From Cryptomeria japonica (lineage: Eukaryota; Streptophyta; Pinopsida; Cupressales; Cupressaceae): a stretch of 64,000 nucleotides of DNA. This document shows, piece by piece, positions 59,664 through 64,000 of the stretch (positions within the stretch are counted from its first letter, which is position 1; each line of letters begins with the position of its first letter). Where the stretch lies: assembly GCF_030272615.1 (NCBI RefSeq), contig NC_081410.1:144640349-144704348 (forward strand). The letters run 5' to 3'. Made by a program: the position numbers and the translations under genes. Under the pieces are notes generated by a model. The model was given only the letters and a program-made list of their open reading frames with translations. It did not search any database and was not told the DNA's origin.

Positions 59664-61022
59664 CTTGTAAATGTCCTAATATTTCATCTTAAAAAATTGA
59701 GTATCTCAACAAAATATTTTAAAATTAACTAAAAATATCTCTTATGAAAAATCCTTTTCTAAATTATTAGAATCGATCAAATAAATTAAGTATGCATTTG
59801 CATCACTGGTGACAGTTTAAATGTTTAACATATTTCATCTAACAAATTAAATCATCTACATAAATCAGTCCTTACATTTGACGGCAAGATTATTTGAACT
59901 ATCTCAACACAATATGTAACAATAAATTGAAAACCTCTCATGAGAAATCCTTTTCTAACTTATTAGAATCTTTAGTTTAATAATACATTTATATTTGTAT
60001 GACTGATTGGCAATTTCAATGGTAAGACATAACATACAAAGACCATATGCAAATTTTAAATTAAAATGGTTGAATATACCTTTAAAATTGAATTATTAGA
60101 TACACGTGCTTTTAACGTTGTTGCTTTGAATTTAAAGCATGCCATGACATGTCTAATCCACCTCTATAAAAGCCAAATTGGTTATCCTATTGAGCAATCA
60201 TGGTAATTGATTTATTTATGCCTAAATGTTGCTCACTAAATCCTAACACTGAATAATAATATTACGGAAGCACTTGTTATTTTGGGGAAAATCTTTTTAA
60301 TATTCTAAAGTATTTTTTAAAATTTATAAATGCTTTCTCTTTATATTTAAAAGAAGGGAATGGATAGGGTGGTGGAATGGGAAAGTGAGTTGAAAGCTTT
60401 TATGGCCAGCATTGAGCCTGAACCTGCCGAAGTGGTTGAATGCTTCTTTTCTCCTGAGCCAGTTAGGTTTGGATGAAGAATTCCGATCGTCATTCAATTG
60501 GTCAATATGTCGGCAGCTCCTGGACAACCTTCACCTGCCCGTTGATCTCCTTCAAAATGCTATCTTCATGGCTGATGGCTGGGTTTGGATAATGTGTTTT
60601 TTCAGATTTTCAGTTTAGTTAGGCTAGTTTTTTGAAGCACCCTTTATAGGAATTGATTTTGAGAAAGACTCTGCATATCAGATGCTTGTCGATTTATGCC
60701 CGCGAGGGATTTTCGCATAATCCAATTTGGTAGTTTTTTAGGGTAAATTTTCAGACTGGTAAAAACTCTTTATTATGTATTTACTTATATTATTAATATA
60801 TTCAGCTTTGGCCCCTGATTGATTAAAGAAAAAGAAAAGAAAGGAATGGAAAAATTTTAGAGAAAATAAGAGAGTTTTTTTTATTAAAAATCAGCACATT
60901 GACAAAGATTAGCCACTTCAATTATCTCAGAATTCTAGAACATCTCATTCCTATGAGTATGCATTTTTAAACATTGGATCAGAAATTAATTTAAAATAAA
61001 CAGTAATTTGTTTTTTCATAAA
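59664..61022. other. Mostly non-coding interval downstream of the cyclophilin gene
   Basis: AT-rich apart from the candidate gene fragment at 60360-60618. 60850-61022 is probably the 3' UTR of the minus-strand cyclophilin gene. Confidence 0.45.
60360..60618 (+). pseudogene. Possible host gene fragment with a frameshift
   Basis: Unrecognised. From ATG 60360 the translation reads MDRVVEWESELKAFMASIEP and then EPAEVVECF. A frame change near 60440-60460 continues LGLDEEFRSSFNWSICRQLL and DNLHLPVDLLQNAIFMADGW. Amphipathic, charged helices and balanced codon use make it look more like real protein than the surrounding AT-rich DNA. It could be an old exon of an unseen gene or a captured piece. No splice partners were found. 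Confidence 0.3.
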
Positions 61023-61951
61023 CTACCCTACGATCTTGTAGCTAGGATTTACCAAATTATCAATGCCAGAGACAACACGTAGAGACTCAATTACATCTCC
61101 AACCTTCAGGTCAGCTAGATGGTCCCGATTTTCAGTCACGTATCCGAAGACTGAATATCTTCCATCCAAGTTGTTGGACCGGCTAGGAGTAACTTCACTT
61201 TCTTTCAGAAGCCAAAAAATTTGGCTTGAAGCTGAATTATCCTGAGATTCCTGTTCCACAATAAGAAGCAATCTATGTCAGTGCAAGATATTTCTTCCAA
61301 CCAAAGACGAGTGAATTTTAAGCAACAGCTTGCGTGGATGGTATTTGCATGCACTGAATTGAGATTATAGATTGGAAATATGTATGGAAAGATAAACCCA
61401 CATCACGAGCCATGGCCATAGTTCCACATGCATTGAATGGAAGCTTCATCCGGGCCTTATAGCGACCAAGCTCCTGCTAAGTTGAAAGGGGAAAGGGTAA
61501 GTTAATATGATTGTATGTAAACCTCCATTGATCCCTTTCATTCTTGATGCAAGATTAGGTTATCACATCAAAAATCCATTTGTATTAGTAGATACTTGCA
61601 ATGTTGACTGTACAATGCCTACATTATAATGATACTGTCCTACAAATGACAGCATCAGAATGATAGTATGCATATATGAAAAAGAACGATATCATGGAAT
61701 GATCATGTGTGTGTACAATTGCATCATCTTTTAGAATCCCTAAGCATAGACTCAGTAAAGCTTAACTTTCAGCCAAATTAATTAATCAGATAATGTGAAG
61801 CATAGTACCTCCAATGTCGCCCCATAGTTAGGTGACCTGTCTCCAGCAGCCATTATCTCTAGAGGGATTGTTCGTACCTTTTCTGTACTGGGATCTACAA
61901 AACCATCAGCTGGTCCTTTAGGGTCGCCAGTTTGTACTACAAATCCATCAG
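61023..61951 (-). CDS. CYP38: CYP38/TLP40-type chloroplast cyclophilin, last three exons
   Basis: Three exons on the minus strand: 61951-61809, 61473-61402 and 61250-61023, each with AG/GT intron borders and joining in frame. They encode about 146 residues of the C-terminal cyclophilin-like domain: [19 protein letters not shown], then [14 protein letters not shown], then [20 protein letters not shown] and [15 protein letters not shown], ending NPSYKIVG. This is the ending of CYP38 (spinach TLP40), a thylakoid-lumen protein with little or no isomerase activity that is needed for photosystem II assembly. Cys in FNACGT replaces the usual Phe. No lesions were seen. The N-terminal helical region and transit peptide must lie beyond base 64000. 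CYP37, a related paralogue, is the main alternative. Confidence 0.85.
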
Positions 61952-64000
61952 CTGCCAATCCAGAGGTCAATTAAAGATTAGAAGGAAGTTTCTACAGAGC
62001 ATAAAAAAAAGATTAAGCACTCGTTTTCAATTCCATTTTGTAGATGTTCTCAAACATCACCTTTAAGATGTAACTACTTAAATTTCTAGATTAATCATGC
62101 TGTCCATAGTTGAAACCTTGATGAGTGCTGAAAAGAGGTTTAAATCGAATCCTTTAACGACAATGAATTACTAAGTGCTCCTACACTCTATTAAAAGTGG
62201 CAATGCATAGAATACTCGAGGTGCCTTTCAATTTTTAGAAAAGCTATGATAGACTGCTGCATTTATAGTAGTGTTGACTTGAATAATTCAAATTGTGGAG
62301 GAAATTATATGTAGCTCTAAATCCAAGAACAAGGCCAATTCTTAGAAGCAGCATTTATGATTTAGATACATCACAAAGTTCAGACACAAAATAAAATATA
62401 TAATAAGGTTGTTATCATTCAAAACTATGACGGAGGTCCAATGGGTTGAGCTTAGTTGTTCATTGTCTAGACATGTAAATTCCAAAGGGATATCTAAGTT
62501 AGGAATTTTAAGTTTTGACTCTTGGTCTTCCATAGTTGGCTTCTAGTGTGAAGGTGGTTTCTAAATAAGTGGATTTCTAAGTTGTGACTCTTAGTCTTCC
62601 ACAGATGGTTACTAGTGTGGTTGCTTGCTTAAAAGGAGTTGATGTTATTCTCATGTTGATGCTCATACGAGCACAATACTTGTAAAAGATTAGCAATATT
62701 AAAAAAGGAAAAAAGAAAAAGGAAAGCTATGATGTAGTGCTCTGCATCTATAGGAGGGCAGTGGAATAATTCAAATCGTGGAGGAAATTATATGTAGCTC
62801 TATATCCAAGAAAAAGATCTCTTACTCACAGCATTTACATTCTAGATACTTTGCAAAAGTTCAGAGAAACAAAAGGTATACAATAAGTTTGCTACCATCT
62901 CAGTACTCATCCTGGACTCTCTATGCATGCTATGCTCCTGTGCTTAAATTCAATACTAACTTTTAAAAAACTACTAACTAGACACCAATAAAGAGTATGT
63001 CAATAGAAATCTCACACCTGCATAAAAAAAGTTCTATAAACATGCATATCCCAATATCACTACAGGGAAAAGTAAGTCTTATGAAGACTTAAAAATAGAT
63101 AGCAATAAATTATTTGAATTTCCACCATTGTTATTTTCAATTTGAGCATAAAGAATTCTAAGTGATGCTTTGGATACATTAAGAGTGTAGCACGGAGTAA
63201 GAAGCTGTGCATAGAGAACTTGTGTCTTCTAGATACAACTGCTTGTCTGGTAGCATTATAATTCTATATTGAATGAGAAAATTACACCAATAATACAAGG
63301 ATTCTGTAGCTTCCGTTCCTTTTATAGAGAGACTACAAATACTTCAACATGGTACATTTTGAAAATTGGCTGATCCTCAGAGACTAGTGATTATTGAGAA
63401 ACTCTGATCTTGAGGAAAATTCGATAAGGAACTAATTCCCCCTCCCATCTTTTTGTATATACCTCTACTCTCTGTCTTCTGTTCTTTCACATTTTTTGCA
63501 TTATCTACTTTGTACTGTATTAGGCTTATTAGCATCATAACCAAGATACTTGAATATAGTGGTAGGATTCTTGATCCGGTATGCCATGTTTGTTCCTAAC
63601 TATCAACTATCCCTTTGAGAAAGAGTGTTTGACTTTGAATCTTCATTTCAGTACCAAGAACCCTTTTCCATGTCTGTTGTGCGTAAGAAAGTGAATTAGC
63701 AAATTTTCTGTTTTCCACATTTGTTTATGATAGCCAGAGTGTGCACTGCCTTCTTAAATCGCAGAAAACCAAGAAGCATGACCTGATGGTTGTTTGCGCC
63801 AAACATTTATTGATATGCAAAAGCTTAACATGGAATCTGATCTTAGTTGGCATAGTCAGGGCCATCAATCTAATTACTTATGCAGCTGATTTTGATTGAG
63901 TCGATTGACAAAATGAACATATGCCATATAATAATGCTAACTATTCTGTTATTGCTTATTTGCCTTGTTCCTCACATATCTTTGCCTCATTGTAGAGGCA
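61952..64000 (-). other. Large intron of the cyclophilin gene (upstream exons not in window)
   Basis: No further cyclophilin exon could be read on the minus strand up to the right edge, so the intron before exon 61951 is at least 2 kb, a size common in conifers. It contains an internal direct duplication (62247-62420 and 62727-62900) and a smaller one near 62490-62620. Confidence 0.55.
62247..62900. repeat. Direct duplication inside the intron
   Basis: GTGGAGGAAATTATATGTAG followed by CTCTA(A/T)ATCCAAGAA occurs at about 62295 and 62777. Similarity extends about 170 bases on both copies (62247-62420 and 62727-62900). Between them, two versions of GACTCTT(G/A)GTCTTCCA(T/C)AG followed by a CTAGTGTG lie near 62516 and 62596. 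Confidence 0.75.

Noticed and set aside
1-64000. CRISPR arrays, bacterial operons, rRNA or tRNA genes
   Set aside because: No spaced identical repeats, no prokaryotic gene packing and no cloverleaf-like sequence were seen. Everything fits plant nuclear DNA. tRNA-like matches are only retroelement primer sites.

Overview
The window looks like gene-poor plant nuclear DNA, most likely from a gymnosperm (conifer-type). It is AT-rich and packed with old, nested retroelements, including a Ty3/gypsy element with 2.8-kb LTRs, and holds only two convincing host genes. The clade is inferred from repeat style, PPR gene style and intron size; no single base pattern proves it.

Layout. 970-4933 is a heavily decayed long reading frame of an unrecognised coiled-coil protein. 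7216-8308 is the 3' part of a LINE (zinc-binding RT region plus RNase H), followed directly by a much better preserved unrecognised reading frame (8522-10188) of similar architecture. 11281-15000 is a broken Ty1/copia pol with its polypurine tract and 3' LTR. 15081-15440 is an LTR-like remnant. 15440-22144 is a long, decayed LINE with both ORFs, split by a 5'-truncated tail of another LINE. 23566-24353 is a probable solo LTR beside a PPR gene fragment.

25594-35119 is a structurally complete Ty3/gypsy chromovirus: 2.8-kb LTRs, tRNA-Met-type primer site, polypurine tract and a perfect GATAT target duplication. Its pol frame has nine stops, and it lacks gag capsid and protease. Its first reading frame begins with a copy of the histone H3 tail (TKQTARKS), while its pol ends in a chromodomain, the type of module that in other proteins reads that tail.

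35419-39202 is a minus-strand 5'-truncated LINE, followed by a ~160-bp AT-rich tandem repeat. 42785-44857 (minus) is an intact, intronless PPR gene. 48299-49126 is a solo LTR with a perfect ATATC duplication. 49741-52270 (minus) is a small non-coding LTR element. 55588-59015 is a 5'-truncated LINE with a 17-bp target duplication and a nested LTR-like insert. 61023-61951 (minus) holds the last three exons of a CYP38/TLP40-type chloroplast cyclophilin, whose upstream exons lie beyond the right edge.

Functionally, the PPR gene (organelle RNA processing) and the cyclophilin gene (thylakoid lumen, photosystem assembly) are unrelated neighbours. Almost everything else is mobile DNA. Stop codons in the decayed frames sit mostly where Gln, Arg or Trp codons would be, as expected from C-to-T change at methylated cytosines. 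No tRNA, rRNA or CRISPR was seen.
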